Positions 1 through 10,199 of a stretch of 64,000 bases of DNA are shown here, piece by piece. Both the position numbers and the translations under genes were made by a program. Under the pieces are notes generated by a model that was given only the letters and a program-made list of their open reading frames with translations, was not told the origin of the DNA and ran no database searches. The first letter of the stretch is position 1, and each line of letters opens with the position of its first letter. Source of the stretch: Sphaerolaimus hirsutus. Its lineage: Eukaryota > Nematoda > Chromadorea > Monhysterida > Sphaerolaimidae. The stretch spans positions 62,001 through 126,000 of the forward strand of contig CAXIWS010000688.1 in NCBI GenBank assembly GCA_964036195.1. Reading direction: 5' to 3'.

Positions 1-3000
1 GGTATTTTGCGACTTTTGGTAATTCTGTTAAGTCAATATGAATTGAGTAAAATGGTTCATCAGGGGTTGGTGTTAATAGTAGTGGGGCCTTGCCATGTTT
101 GTGTGTTTTGAACTTGTGGCAATTCATGCAATGTTCACAGTATTTCATGATGTCTTTTTTCATTGATGGCCAAGCCCCATATTGAGTGAGCAAGGCTAGA
201 GTTTTTTCTACTCCACCATGAGAAGCATAAATGCCTTCATGTGCTTGAACTAGGAATGCATGTTGAAGATGGCTAGGTATCCATTTTACAAATTTGTTTA
301 CGTGAAATGGTGATACTACACAGACAATGTCATTTATAATACATGCATTTTGAAAGACTTTACCATTTAGAATTTCATTTTTATATTTTACAATTTCTGG
401 GTCTTTCTGTTGTTCTAAACTCCAAGAAAAAGAAGTATTCATTTTCTGTCTTAATTTCAAATCTGTAAAATTAATTGATTCTATCGATAATCCAGGGATG
501 GTGTCAATTAGATCTGAGACTTCATTTAGCAATTTTTGATCCTCAATATCATCAAAATTAATTGGATTTCTGCTTAATTGATCAGCTATTTTATTCATAT
601 TGGCTGGTCGATGTTCAATGCGTGCAATTGTATTTTGTAGATACATTGACCATCTTTCCAAGATGGATACATTAGGTGATTTATAAGCTTGAACAATCCC
701 TGAATTATCAGTTTGTATAACAATTCGTTGTCCATCAATTATTGGAGAAAATCTTCGACAAGCATAGGCAACAGCTAAGGCTTCTAACATTGCAGCACTC
801 CAATTTTTGTATTCTGCATGTACTCTTTTACTTATGTATCCAAGTGGGTGAAATTTACCATTATCATCTTTTTGCAATAAAACAGCTGCTAATCCGTACT
901 TGCAAGCGTCTGTTTGTATGAAAAATTCTCGGCCATCATATTTAGGGTGAGCTAAACACGGTGGTTTTGTTAAAGCAATTTTTAATAATTCCCATGATTT
1001 TTTCATTTCATTATTCCAATTTAAAGGTGTAGTTCCCTTTTTTGGAAACTTTCCAGAAATTGCATGATATAGTGATGCAGAAATGTCTGCATAGCATGGT
1101 ATAAAATGACTGAAATATGTAGTTTTTCCCAGAAATCTGCGTAATTCTTGCATAGAAGTAGGCTCTGGCTGTTCTAGAACAGCTTTTACACGATCGAAAG
1201 CAGGTCTAATCCCGTTTGAATCAATATCATGGCCTAAATACCGTAATTTTGTTACTAATAGTAAACATTTTTTCGGACCTAGTTTTAGGCCGGCCCACCT
1301 GAGTCTATCAAAAACTTTTTTTATACATTCAAAATGTTCATTTACATCATCTGTAGTAATTAGTAGATCATCTAAGTAGCTTCTTACCCATGGTCTTGCT
1401 GCATTTTCAGGAGCAACTAAGCCTCTTAGCATGACATTCATTAACCTCTGAAAAGAAGCCGGACTTCCAGAAGCACCCATAGGGCACCTTAAAAATCTAA
1501 ATTGTCCCATACTACATACAAATGCAGTAATATCTTTGGTTTTTTCATCTCCTAGAGGTAAATTATAAAATCCATGTTTTAAATCTAAAGAGCTAAATAT
1601 TTTTCTCCCATTTAATTCTGATAATATATGGCCAATTTGAGGTAAAGGGTATGATTGTACTTGAGTAATTAAATTTACTAATCTGTAATCTACAGTTAAC
1701 CTCCAGTCATTATCACCTTTTCTTACGACATTGATAGGACTAGCCCATGGTGAATCACATGGCTCAATTATTCCCCTAGACAACATCTGTTCAATTGTGG
1801 TTTGTATATATGGTTTTTTCTGAGGGGCTTCATATCTAACAGCTTGTTTAATTGGTTTTTGGGATGGATCCACCCTAATATAATGTTGAACTAGAGACGT
1901 ACAGCCTACATCAAATTCTCCGCAAGAAAAAATATCATTATAATCTTGAATTAATGTGTCAAATTTTAATTTTTGTGATTTTGTTAATGTTACCATATCT
2001 TTTAATGGTAAATTTTCCATTATATGTTTGAATCTATCTTTAATTTTTACTGGAAAATCGGGTTCAGGTAATTTCATTCCTGGCGGGAGTTTGTCTGCTA
2101 CTGCTATGAAATTATTCACTAATTTCTGTTTATATAGATAATTTTGAGGGAAAAAATGTCCAATTTTCGTATTTTTTTTTATTGTTATGGGAATGTTTGA
2201 TGTATTGAGGACAATTGTAGAATAAATATTCGTCACATCAGTATCACTCAAATAAATGTTTAGAGTATCCAAAACTGGATGTGTATTTTCAAGGTGTGCA
2301 AAATCACAAACTCCATGTTTTCCATTTTCTATATTAAATGCTAATTTTGTAACTGAATTTGCTGGTAAAACTGACGTTTTCAGCGTGAAGAGTTTTTCCA
2401 CTTTTTTGTTATTTGTCAATTTTACATTTTTATGTTGTAATTTTCCCAATTTAGAAAAATGTTTTTTAATTATTGAGATGAAATTCATATGCGGTAATAT
2501 ATCTAATCCAAGTAATATTTTGTTTGATGCTGTATTAGAAATATTTACCAAAAATTTTACTATTGCACAAAATTTTTTACCATCATTATCTACTCTTGTA
2601 ACTGGAATATCAATTTGTTTAATCATCTCTGAACTCAAAGTTCCTCCAGCATGGTGAATTATTACATTTGCTGGTTTTAATAATGAATTAATTGGGGTGC
2701 TAATTTTAGCTTTATGAAGCAATGTTTTCAGGAAATTTAAGCTCATTACACTTCTTGATGCACCTGTATCTAGAATTGTGTTACACACTTGACCAAATAG
2801 TGATACTGGTGTGACGATCAACGTTGATGAAGGAAAATCACCAAGATGTAGACAAAATCGTTTTTTAAGTAAAAACGATAGACTAGTAAAATTTTTCAAA
2901 AAGCGAGGAGAGTACGGGTGTTTGAAGACACCTAAAATGAAATGTTTAATCAGATAAATTGAAAAATCACATTTCCTCATCAAACCCAGGAACAAAATCA

Positions 3001-4918
3001 CAGTTGTCTGCCAAATTGAGGGCCACATTTTCCCCATTCGTTGTACTTGGTTCTGCAAAGTAGTTGTAAATTGTGTTGAATATAATATCACATAGAAAAA
3101 CAATTGTGATATAAATGTAAAATTTGCCATTTTACCTGCAGAAGTATCCTCATTTGACGCACTTTCATTACTGTCCATTGTGTCATTCTGTTTCAATTCA
3201 GTTTCACTTGAATCGGATTCTTGTTTCTGCGATATTGATTTTTTTGTATTTTTGTTTAATTTTTTTGTAGTTGGAAAATCGTTCAAGACCAAAACATTTT
3301 CATTTAAAGTATTCCCACTCACCAATGATTGTTGTAGGGATTCTGCCAGAATTTGAACATTTTCCGCCAACGAAGCCAAATTCACTTGTACTTTGTTAGC
3401 CAATGGGCCTTTCATAGTTTGCTGAGTTTTCAAATTTGTGTTGTGAGTGGCTGAAGGTCCGAACGACTTGACGCCACTGTATCCTGCGTTAGGGGGCAAT
3501 TTTTGACTTTCCGAATTTTTCTTCGTGTAACAATTTTCAATTTTGTGCCCCATTTTCTTGCAGTATGCACATTGTAGTGTTGATTTGTTTTTACTGAAAG
3601 TATTTGTTTTGAATTTCGTTTCAAAAGGAATTTTAAGTTGAAAATTTGTTTTCAACGGGCGAAGTCCCAGTCTAGATAATTCGAACAGATAGTCATCTAG
3701 TCTTTGAGCCGCTTCTCTGGGCTCTGACACGACACAGTTTTCAATATCCTTTTGCAGTTGAACCAAGACAGCCTGTTCAAATAACTCCTTTTTGACCCCC
3801 AAAACAAATCTGATCAAAATCATGAAATTTTGTTCTTTCTGACTTCTCTTTTTATATTCAATGGGCAATTTTCCTACCAGACGCATGCAAAATGTCATAC
3901 AGGTTTCATTATCGTTTTGAAATTGTTTTTCCCATTGTGAAACAGTCAACCTTTGCGTGTGACTTTTGAATGATTTGGTAAATTCTTCCAGGACAAATTT
4001 GTAGTCCTTTTTCTGAGACAATGAAAACGATTTAAAGAGACTTTTTGCCGATTTCACAAACTTGGCAGTGAATATCATGAACCAAAAGCGTGCTACCAAA
4101 TTTTCCGGGACCATGAACAAATGTTGTTCAACCAACTCTTTCCAGTCCTTGAAAATGTCCGGAGTTTCGCCTGAGAAGGTTGGCACAGACGTGATCATTA
4201 CTTGCAATGGCATTGCGCCAATGCCTGAATTTTGGGACAATTGAGAGTCAGAATCTACTTTTTGATCGGTGAACGTGTCTGTTTTTTGATCAGCGAGCGT
4301 GAGGTCTACCGTGTTGACAGAATTTTGGACTTTTGACACGTTCACATTTTTGTCTAAACTGTCTAAACGATCTTTCAATGTTGCTACTTCATTATTTAGA
4401 GCCACAGTTGATAATTGCACCGATTGCACTACTGTCAACTGCATGTCCTCAACTAAGCGAATCAACTCAGAATATTTCCTATTCATTTCCACTAACTGGT
4501 TTTCAGTTGACGGGACATTTTCGCCCTCCTGAGACGGTCTGGAACCTTCGGCAATTCTGCCCGCCGGTTGCACACAATTTTGTTGCAAATCCGTTTGCAT
4601 TCGGTCCCTATCGGGTTGCCATTGAGCAAATTCTGCAACATATGCCTGTGAATCATTTAAATATGGTTCTTCGTGGCACAGTTGTGGATCTTGAACCACG
4701 TTTTGTGGTACAGACGAACTCTGTCGCAGTTCGTTGTTGTTGACATTTGCCAACTGTGACGTTCTGTCACGATTCAAATTGCTTGACGCGCCATGGTGCC
4801 TTTCGGCATATTCGCGTTGCATATTTGCATTTTCGAAAAACTGCATAGTTGTCAACCCATTTGACAAATTAGGGTTTGTAGACCTTGTGCCTACGCGACG
4901 TGGTGGAGAATGTTCCAT
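1..4918 (-). CDS. Ty3/gypsy gag-pol polyprotein, 5' part (runs off the left edge)
   Basis: This is one continuous reading frame for a retrotransposon polyprotein. The start is the ATG at 4918-4916 (MEHSPPRR), the first in frame after the leader. In order come a capsid-like gag region (about 4180-3650), one CCHC zinc knuckle (C-x2-C-x4-H-x4-C, near 3571-3530), a pepsin-type protease with DTGAS (near 2770), reverse transcriptase with the YLDD catalytic box (near 1378-1367), RNase H (TDACKYG, near 910), and the integrase HHCC zinc region (about 230-100) with the first catalytic aspartate near position 50. I checked that the zinc knuckle, protease and RT boxes share one frame and found no stop around the protease. 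The rest of integrase and the 3' LTR lie outside the window. Domain order PR-RT-RH-IN places it in Ty3/gypsy. It is closely related to the element at 37-43 kb but keeps gag and pol fused. Confidence 0.93.
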   Translation of the reverse strand, partial: MEHSPPRRVGTRSTNPNLSNGLTTMQFFENANMQREYAERHHGASSNLNRDRTSQLANVNNNELRQSSSVPQNVVQDPQLCHEEPYLNDSQAYVAEFAQWQPDRDRMQTDLQQNCVQPAGRIAEGSRPSQEGENVPSTENQLVEMNRKYSELIRLVEDMQLTVVQSVQLSTVALNNEVATLKDRLDSLDKNVNVSKVQNSVNTVDLTLADQKTDTFTDQKVDSDSQLSQNSGIGAMPLQVMITSVPTFSGETPDIFKDWKELVEQHLFMVPENLVARFWFMIFTAKFVKSAKSLFKSFSLSQKKDYKFVLEEFTKSFKSHTQRLTVSQWEKQFQNDNETCMTFCMRLVGKLPIEYKKRSQKEQNFMILIRFVLGVKKELFEQAVLVQLQKDIENCVVSEPREAAQRLDDYLFELSRLGLRPLKTNFQLKIPFETKFKTNTFSKNKSTLQCAYCKKMGHKIENCYTKKNSESQKLPPNAGYSGVKSFGPSATHNTNLKTQQTMKGPLANKVQVNLASLAENVQILAESLQQSLVSGNTLNENVLVLNDFPTTKKLNKNTKKSISQKQESDSSETELKQNDTMDSNESASNEDTSAGKMANFTFISQLFFYVILYSTQFTTTLQNQVQRMGKMWPSIWQTTVILFLGLMRKCDFSIYLIKHFILGVFKHPYSPRFLKNFTSLSFLLKKRFCLHLGDFPSSTLIVTPVSLFGQVCNTILDTGASRSVMSLNFLKTLLHKAKISTPINSLLKPANVIIHHAGGTLSSEMIKQIDIPVTRVDNDGKKFCAIVKFLVNISNTASNKILLGLDILPHMNFISIIKKHFSKLGKLQHKNVKLTNNKKVEKLFTLKTSVLPANSVTKLAFNIENGKHGVCDFAHLENTHPVLDTLNIYLSDTDVTNIYSTIVLNTSNIPITIKKNTKIGHFFPQNYLYKQKLVNNFIAVADKLPPGMKLPEPDFPVKIKDRFKHIMENLPLKDMVTLTKSQKLKFDTLIQDYNDIFSCGEFDVGCTSLVQHYIRVDPSQKPIKQAVRYEAPQKKPYIQTTIEQMLSRGIIEPCDSPWASPINVVRKGDNDWRLTVDYRLVNLITQVQSYPLPQIGHILSELNGRKIFSSLDLKHGFYNLPLGDEKTKDITAFVCSMGQFRFLRCPMGASGSPASFQRLMNVMLRGLVAPENAARPWVRSYLDDLLITTDDVNEHFECIKKVFDRLRWAGLKLGPKKCLLLVTKLRYLGHDIDSNGIRPAFDRVKAVLEQPEPTSMQELRRFLGKTTYFSHFIPCYADISASLYHAISGKFPKKGTTPLNWNNEMKKSWELLKIALTKPPCLAHPKYDGREFFIQTDACKYGLAAVLLQKDDNGKFHPLGYISKRVHAEYKNWSAAMLEALAVAYACRRFSPIIDGQRIVIQTDNSGIVQAYKSPNVSILERWSMYLQNTIARIEHRPANMNKIADQLSRNPINFDDIEDQKLLNEVSDLIDTIPGLSIESINFTDLKLRQKMNTSFSWSLEQQKDPEIVKYKNEILNGKVFQNACIINDIVCVVSPFHVNKFVKWIPSHLQHAFLVQAHEGIYASHGGVEKTLALLTQYGAWPSMKKDIMKYCEHCMNCHKFKTHKHGKAPLLLTPTPDEPFYSIHIDLTELPKVAKY

Positions 4919-5078
4919 ATTGGCACAAAGAGAGCACAATATTTGGACGTGTGCTGTCGCTCATCAGCAGTGGACCAGCCACGCCCAAGCTAAGCAGACT
5001 CCGGTGTGAATGGCAGTAGCCAGTTCACACAGTTTAATCAGTGAGTCCCTCTCCACCAAAGCAAAGAAAGAAGTATAA

Positions 5079-5090
5079 GCTCGTCCACCA
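5079..5090 (-). other. Candidate tRNA primer-binding site of element 1
   Basis: The minus strand reads TGGTGGACGAGC a few bases after a CA that could end the LTR. The TGG start is typical of a site complementary to a tRNA CCA tail. The identical 12-mer occurs at 37356-37367 in the other Ty3 element. Confidence 0.65.
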
Positions 5091-5243
5091 AAGTGATATG
5101 AGTCTATAAGTCTTTTTGTGCCTTTATTTTCGGGAATCCTGTAAACTGCTTTAAGCCTGCAGCTTAAAGCTTAAATACCAAAACTATCAGAAGTGATCAA
5201 ATGGATCTCAATTCACAAAAACATCAAATTCACAACAGCAGCG

Positions 5244-5302
5244 TCAGTCAGCGCATTTGCGGCTCACCCCCTCCGGGGGCGATCCGCAAAGGCGCTGACT
5301 GA
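5244..5302. repeat. GC-rich stem-loop inside the LTR
   Basis: TCAGTCAGCGC and TTTGCGG on the left pair with CCGCAAA and GGCGCTGACTGA on the right, around a C/G-rich loop. This is a strong hairpin in the presumed U3 of the element 1 LTR. Confidence 0.6.
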
Positions 5303-5402
5303 ACGCTTGGGGCGGGTCCTCTGTACGCGGTTCGCCGGCGCGGCGCCGCAGGCGTCGCGAGTTACGCGCGCGCGCCCTAAAATCAGTGTGAAACATCACT
5401 GA

Positions 5403-6110
5403 TATTGATCTGGTGGTGATGGTGCAATAATGCATGTTGTTGTTTTTTTGTGTTGTTGTCGTTGTTGTTATAGTAGTTGTTGACTCACCTTGTTCTTGTT
5501 GTTGTTGTCGTTGTGGTTTTTGTTGTTGTTGTTGTCGTTGCTGTTGAATAATCTCATCAAGAGATAATAACAATGGCGGTGTTGATGCTGGTGATGATGG
5601 TGGCTTTGTGTTCTCAGGTTGTGCAGCTGGAATCAACTCTTGCCTATAGAAACGTCCTTGTAATGGTGCCAAATTTTCATCCATTGGATCTAGTACGTAA
5701 TATGTATCTGGCTTATCTGACTGTGTAAAACATCTTCCCAATGGAAACACTTCACGTGTATACTTTTCACGTGCTACCATTTTTATGGGGTTGCCTTGAC
5801 TCGGGGGCGGTCTTGAAAGGCGAACCCAGCCAGTGAGCGTTGAGAGTTTTTCATGTGCTAAATCGGCTGCCTGTCGACTTGTACCACTGTAATTTGTATT
5901 TGGCTGTGCACGTCTCCGCCTATGACGCAATTGACGTGCAATCAATAGTGCATGTGCATTTGCACTTTGTGGCTGTGAAACTTCCACTGGCGCAGCTCCA
6001 AATAATGCACGTGTTCGAGTAGTGTTCATTTGTTGTTCAATTGCAGGGAGAATAGTAATCCATCTTCTATGTGTTGTTGAAGAAGAAGAAGAAGAAGAAG
6101 AAGAAGAAGG

Positions 6111-6155
<45 letters not shown>

Positions 6156-6840
6156 CTCCTCAACAGCAATCAGGTACATCTCAATACGTTTTCGAATATT
6201 GCGTATGAAACAGTCAAGTTTTGGCAATCGAGTTACATCCTCAGCAGCCGGTGCAAACTTGCACTTGATCTGCAAACAACGTTTGTACATATATGAGGGG
6301 GTAGAAATGAATGTGTAAAAGTCAATGATATTACCTTATAAAGCGTCTTTTGGAAGGGTAGTGATGTAAAACAACGATCAAAATCTGATCGTAGTTTCAT
6401 TGGTGCTCGCCCATTATTTCGTGACATTATTGTCTTGAATGCCTCAGTCACTTCAATACCAGTCTTTTGTTTTAGGGGTTCAAGCCAAACTTCATTTGTG
6501 AAATCATCACAGCAGACAAAAATGTAACGACAATTGTCATTGACAGGTATGTCACGCTCTGGCATGACCATTAAATCAACTGACCAAAAGCGATCAGGTC
6601 CACTAACCTGTACATTTTTTAATTAATTAATTAATTAATTTTTAATTTTATTAAAAAGTAAATAGTTTAACTCACAAGTATTGGCAAACGTTCAAAGCCA
6701 CGCCTCCAAGATGGATGACCTTTCAAATAATATGCTGGCTCATTTAAAAGTACATGTTGTTTCCACGTGTCCGTAGGAAGATTGTGTTGTGCTCTCAACC
6801 ACTTTGCACCACCAATTTTTTCAGCCCATTGTTTATGCAT
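5403..6840 (-). CDS. Polinton-type integrase (rve superfamily), three exons, 3' end cut by an LTR insertion
   Basis: This encodes a retroviral-like DDE integrase of the kind carried by Maverick/Polinton elements. Exons are 6840-6676, 6607-6335 and 6269 downward, joined by GT-AG introns of about 65 nt. Exon 2 holds the catalytic core: WSVDLMV with the first aspartate, a YIFVCCDDF strand, the PLKQKTG segment and RSDFD with the second aspartate. The acidic third residue probably lies early in exon 3 (AAEDVTR), but spacing there is unusual. Exon 3 is interrupted by long glutamine and serine runs (about 6160-6070). It resumes with the C-terminal segment TYYVLDPMDENLAPLQGRFY (about 5720-5655), which matches the typical C-terminal domain of Polinton integrases. 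The open frame continues into the LTR at about 5402 and stops at 5244, so the original end is lost. Start choice (6840) is the first ATG of exon 1; an upstream exon cannot be excluded. Confidence 0.82.
6070..6155. repeat. Trinucleotide microsatellites in the integrase frame
   Basis: A (GAA)n tract at about 6076-6108 adjoins a (GTT)n tract at about 6110-6153. On the coding minus strand they read as polyglutamine then polyserine in the open integrase frame. Confidence 0.9.
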
Positions 6841-6918
6841 TGTAAATAGTACTAATCGTAATAGTAATAAAAAATGATGAGAATTAGAATACTAATAATT
6901 AAACAATCAATTTAGCAA

Positions 6919-8277
6919 TTAATGTCCATATTCTTTTCTCATAACTTCTGTGTAATTTTTTGGTACTTCTTCTCTAGCACCTGCATCGCTTCTTGTCCCA
7001 TATTTCTGAACAACAACATTGTCACTATCAACATCATCAGAAGCTGTTCTGACAGAAGCTGCAGAAGCTGCAGCTAAGGCCGCTGCCCCACGACCACGAC
7101 CACGGGGGCGACCACGTGGACGACCTCGACCTTGGCCAGCTCCACCACGATCTGTAGCTTTCTCCAATGGTGCTGTCGGCACTGGTAATGCTTGCTGTTG
7201 TTTTTGTCGTGCAGCAAGTGCTATTGATGACCTGCTTGTTCCAGAGGTGCCACGCCCCCGAGGTGTAGCAAATGCAGTAGTCACACTACGTTTTCGTTTC
7301 TTAATACTAGGCTCGTCTCCAGATGGTGGTGTTTCAAATGTACCCTCTTGTCCAGTAGTTTCGTAATCAGTGCCACCAGTACGACTCCTGTAGTCTTCTT
7401 CTTCTTCTTCTTCGTCTTCTTCTTCTTCTTCTATTGCACTTTGTTCAGCACCGTCATCAATATCACTATCCAATACAATTGTTGGTGGCGGTGATTGATG
7501 TGCCCCACTATGCCCTCCTGGCGTTCTTTCAATTGGTTTTTGTTTATTTGAAGTAGTAGCACTTTCCTCTGCTTTTTCATGTGGCAATGCAATTGAATCT
7601 GCTACAGTGCCTTCAGATAGTGTTGTTGTTTCACCTTCTTCGTCTAAGGCTCCTGCTCCTTTTGCATGATCCAAAAACTTGTTCCAAAAATGTTTTGATC
7701 CAACAGGTGGGGGTCCCCCAGACACAGATTTAACAATTGAATGATGTAACACATCAAAAAAATCTGCACCTGGTTGATTACTGCCTGGGATCTTGACCCT
7801 TCCTAGTGGATCTAAAAGTTCTAATGCTATAGGGTCTAAATACTTTAGTACCTTATCAACTGCGGCACGATGCTCTGGCGCAAAACTAGCTCGTATTAGT
7901 GATGGTGAATATGGTAATGGAACTGCATTTGCACTGTGTGGTACAGGCGCACCATGAGCTTTGTCTGCTATATTCTCCTGAAGTTTATGTGCTTCTTCTA
8001 GAATTAATTCTGGTGGGATGGCCGGAATAGAGGGATCGACAACTCCACGTAGCTCTTTCAAATGTTGACCACGGTGTTTTTTTGCTGCACCATGAAGAAA
8101 GTGTGCTAATCTCTCATTATCTGCCACAGTTTGAGCATATAAATTTGAATCATTTGCAGCTTCTATTCGTGCAGTTTTCACAGAATCAAATAGTGGATTT
8201 CGATAAGCCTTTCTTCGAGAACCACCACCACCAACTCTATGATCATCAATATTTTGCTTTATTGCAGCATCAGTCAT
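6919..8277 (-). CDS. Polinton-associated structural-type protein of unknown function
   Basis: This is a single-exon frame of about 452 residues starting at MTDAAIKQ (8277); a longer start at 8295 is less likely. The N-terminal third is charged and partly helical (NPLFDSVKTARIEAANDS). A globular middle part (about residues 150-230) reads KIPGSNQPGADFFDVLHHS. That pattern of a GSN box, an F/D-x-L helix and a following proline-glycine turn resembles, from memory, an uncharacterised protein found in many animal Polintons. The C-terminal half is disordered: acidic runs near 7390-7430, a KKRKR nuclear-localisation-like patch, then an RGRGRPRGRPRG stretch, suggesting nucleic-acid binding. It ends 78 bp before the integrase start. 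Function is not established; virion or core association is only inference. Confidence 0.6.
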   Translation of the reverse strand: MTDAAIKQNIDDHRVGGGGSRRKAYRNPLFDSVKTARIEAANDSNLYAQTVADNERLAHFLHGAAKKHRGQHLKELRGVVDPSIPAIPPELILEEAHKLQENIADKAHGAPVPHSANAVPLPYSPSLIRASFAPEHRAAVDKVLKYLDPIALELLDPLGRVKIPGSNQPGADFFDVLHHSIVKSVSGGPPPVGSKHFWNKFLDHAKGAGALDEEGETTTLSEGTVADSIALPHEKAEESATTSNKQKPIERTPGGHSGAHQSPPPTIVLDSDIDDGAEQSAIEEEEEDEEEEEEDYRSRTGGTDYETTGQEGTFETPPSGDEPSIKKRKRSVTTAFATPRGRGTSGTSRSSIALAARQKQQQALPVPTAPLEKATDRGGAGQGRGRPRGRPRGRGRGAAALAAASAASVRTASDDVDSDNVVVQKYGTRSDAGAREEVPKNYTEVMRKEYGH

Positions 8278-8283
8278 AATTAA

Positions 8284-8523
8284 CAATAGAAACAATTACA
8301 ATAATCATTATTTAATTGTAATAGTGCTGAAATTTGTCATAATTTATTGTTTATTTTGATAAATTTGTTTAAAAAATAATAGCACTGAAAAAAAATGCAT
8401 TCTATAAAAACAAAAAACAATTCAATATAATGAGTCATCATAATTGTCAACATTGACAAATGCATGTATAGAAAAAAAAAAAAAAAAAAACAACAAGCAA
8501 AATTAAATAGTATATGACAACAA
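8284..8523. other. A/T-rich intergenic gap
   Basis: No coding signal. It contains a 20-nt A run near 8472-8490 and lies between two minus-strand genes of the Polinton-like element. Confidence 0.7.
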
Positions 8524-9036
8524 CTAGTGACGACGTCGACTACCCTGACGGCCTACACTAGCCGCTGCAGCTGCTGCCTTTTGCATGTGGGGGGGCGCAT
8601 AACGTGAAAAAAATGACTTTAACAAAACTAACAATGCTTGACCATCACACAAAGTTAATAATATACGACGTAATGAGTTTTCATGTATATTGCCAGACAA
8701 AACAGCCATAAATTTGCGTTTATACCGTTTAAGAATTTTCTTCTGTTTTTGGCTTATTTGAATTATGCCAGACATTAAGTTTGCGATAACATCTTGTAAA
8801 CAGCGTAATGCATCATCAGATATAGAATTAATCATACTCCGACGCTCCTTAGATGTTTTTGTATGTGCCAATTTTTCCAAAATTAACCAGTTGCGTGATA
8901 GTCTGTTTGTACTTTTCCTTCGTTTAATTATGGGGGGTGGCTTCTGTTCACCGTTTGGCTGTTGCCCCTGCTCCAATTGCTGTGGTTGTGTAGGGGGGGT
9001 GATCTTGGAATGTCCATTTTTCACTGGACTGGTCAT
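8524..9036 (-). CDS. Small basic Polinton protein
   Basis: This is a 170-residue frame with no intron. It has a low-complexity N-terminus (residues 1-35) and then a compact helical region from NWLILEKLAHTKTSKERRS to about residue 140, rich in lysine and arginine (QKQKKILKRYKRK). It ends in an alanine run and RQGSRRRH. The pattern of an N-W-L start, a D-D-A-L helix and a lysine-rich stretch is what I recall from a short conserved protein of animal Polintons. Basic charge suggests a DNA-condensing core role, which is inference. It overlaps the 3' end of the ATPase last exon (8948-9036) in another frame. Confidence 0.55.
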   Translation of the reverse strand: MTSPVKNGHSKITPPTQPQQLEQGQQPNGEQKPPPIIKRRKSTNRLSRNWLILEKLAHTKTSKERRSMINSISDDALRCLQDVIANLMSGIIQISQKQKKILKRYKRKFMAVLSGNIHENSLRRILLTLCDGQALLVLLKSFFSRYAPPHMQKAAAAAASVGRQGSRRRH

Positions 9037-10175
9037 TTTTATTCTTCCTTTTTTGTTCTTTGGAAATAGACTGTTGTTGTTGTTGTTGTTCCTGTTGACA
9101 CTTCAAATTTGACCACTTTGCTTTTAATGGGCCACCTGCTGCACAAATGTCCTTTCGAAATGACTCATCTGAATCACAAACACGCTCAATTGCCAAATCA
9201 GCAGCTACTGCAACAACTCTACGACCAAGTTTATGTGCACGTCTAGACAGTGGGGCAAATCGTGGCTTATCTTGATCGTTGTCCTGTTCTCCCTTTTTCA
9301 CCACGTCTCCACCAGAATCTGTAGATAACTTTTCCCACTGATAAAAAACACGATCTTTATCCCAGGGAAAGAGTGAATTTGATAGTCTTAAATCATCAGG
9401 AATAGATGGATCAGAATTTGCGAATAAATAACCAAAATTCTTATCTGAAATAGCTTGTTTATATGCTCCGATGAATAGAGCTGGATCTTGCCAACGTTGT
9501 GCGAATGATTTTGTAGTCAATGCATCAGATGGAAAGCTGAAATGTATTTACTTGAATATATTTATGAATTTAGAAGAATAAAAAGTATAATGCCAACCCC
9601 CAACCTGAATAGAACGAAGTACACACTTGAACTACGGCTTTGTTTCAAATTCTGCACATGTGGTTGGTTTCTCACTATAAATAATTAAAAAATGGTTGCA
9701 TAAAAAAATCACTTGATAATGACTCACTTGAGTGTCAAATAAACTTTGTAGTGTTGCTACTAATGATATATTATGATGTCGAGCAGCCCCTTGCGCCAAG
9801 TCACGTAATAGACGTGTAGGATTGCCACTACTTTGTGTTGATGAACGTGTAGTTTTTCCGTCTCCGTCAGTGTCATCAACTTCAATAGATGATGCAACAC
9901 TTGCTGAAAGATCATCCAAGACAAGCAATAAATGTGAATCTTTTGAATTTGATCGTTCATCCAATTCCTCTTTATATCTGACTATGGTACGCCAGGAGTC
10001 ACAAAAATCTTCAATACGGCCAAATTCAGCACAGGATTTCAATGCTAGGTATTTTTCTTGCCAATAACTAAATAGAAAGAGACAATGATCAGGTGGACGG
10101 TCATAAATCAATAGACGATTTTTTATAAGTTCAATTAATAGTGTAGTTTTTCCAGAACTTGAAAATTTATAAAAA
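8948..10175 (-). CDS. FtsK/HerA-type packaging ATPase (A32-like) of the Polinton, three exons
   Basis: This is an ATPase that in related elements pumps DNA into capsids. Exon 1 (about 10175-9728) carries a P-loop (SSSGKTT) and a Walker B strand (HLLLVLDDL, near 9925). Exon 2 is a 47-nt micro-exon (9651-9605). Exon 3 (9536-8948) carries the C-terminal part, with YLFANSDPSIPDDLRL and SLFPWD, which matches the C-terminal signature of Polinton ATPases. Donor and acceptor phases agree (0/0, then 2/1), and only this splicing keeps the frame through QSRSSSVYFVLF. Exon 3 then runs into a glutamine-rich tail that is not part of the usual domain. Odd point: the first glycine of the P-loop is not visible. 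The exon start may be an acceptor (minus strand TTTTCAAG before TTCTGG), so an upstream exon is likely missing from this annotation. Confidence 0.75.
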
Positions 10176-10199
10176 TAACTACTCATAAACAATAACTAA

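Larger units (their letters stand above)
4919..5402 (-). mobile_element. 5' LTR and leader of the minus-strand Ty3/gypsy element
   Basis: This is the non-coding sequence upstream of the gag start. A polyadenylation signal (AATAAA on the minus strand near 5130) and the primer-binding site sit where R/U5 and the LTR-leader junction are expected. The LTR probably starts near 5397-5402, where minus-strand sequence reads TGATGTTTCACACTG and the neighbouring integrase frame stops being Polinton-like. The partner LTR is outside the window, so neither the exact edge nor a target duplication can be checked. Confidence 0.6.

Noticed and set aside
4062..5009. Plus-strand frames of 60-136 codons
   Set aside because: Shadows of the minus-strand gag frame of element 1.
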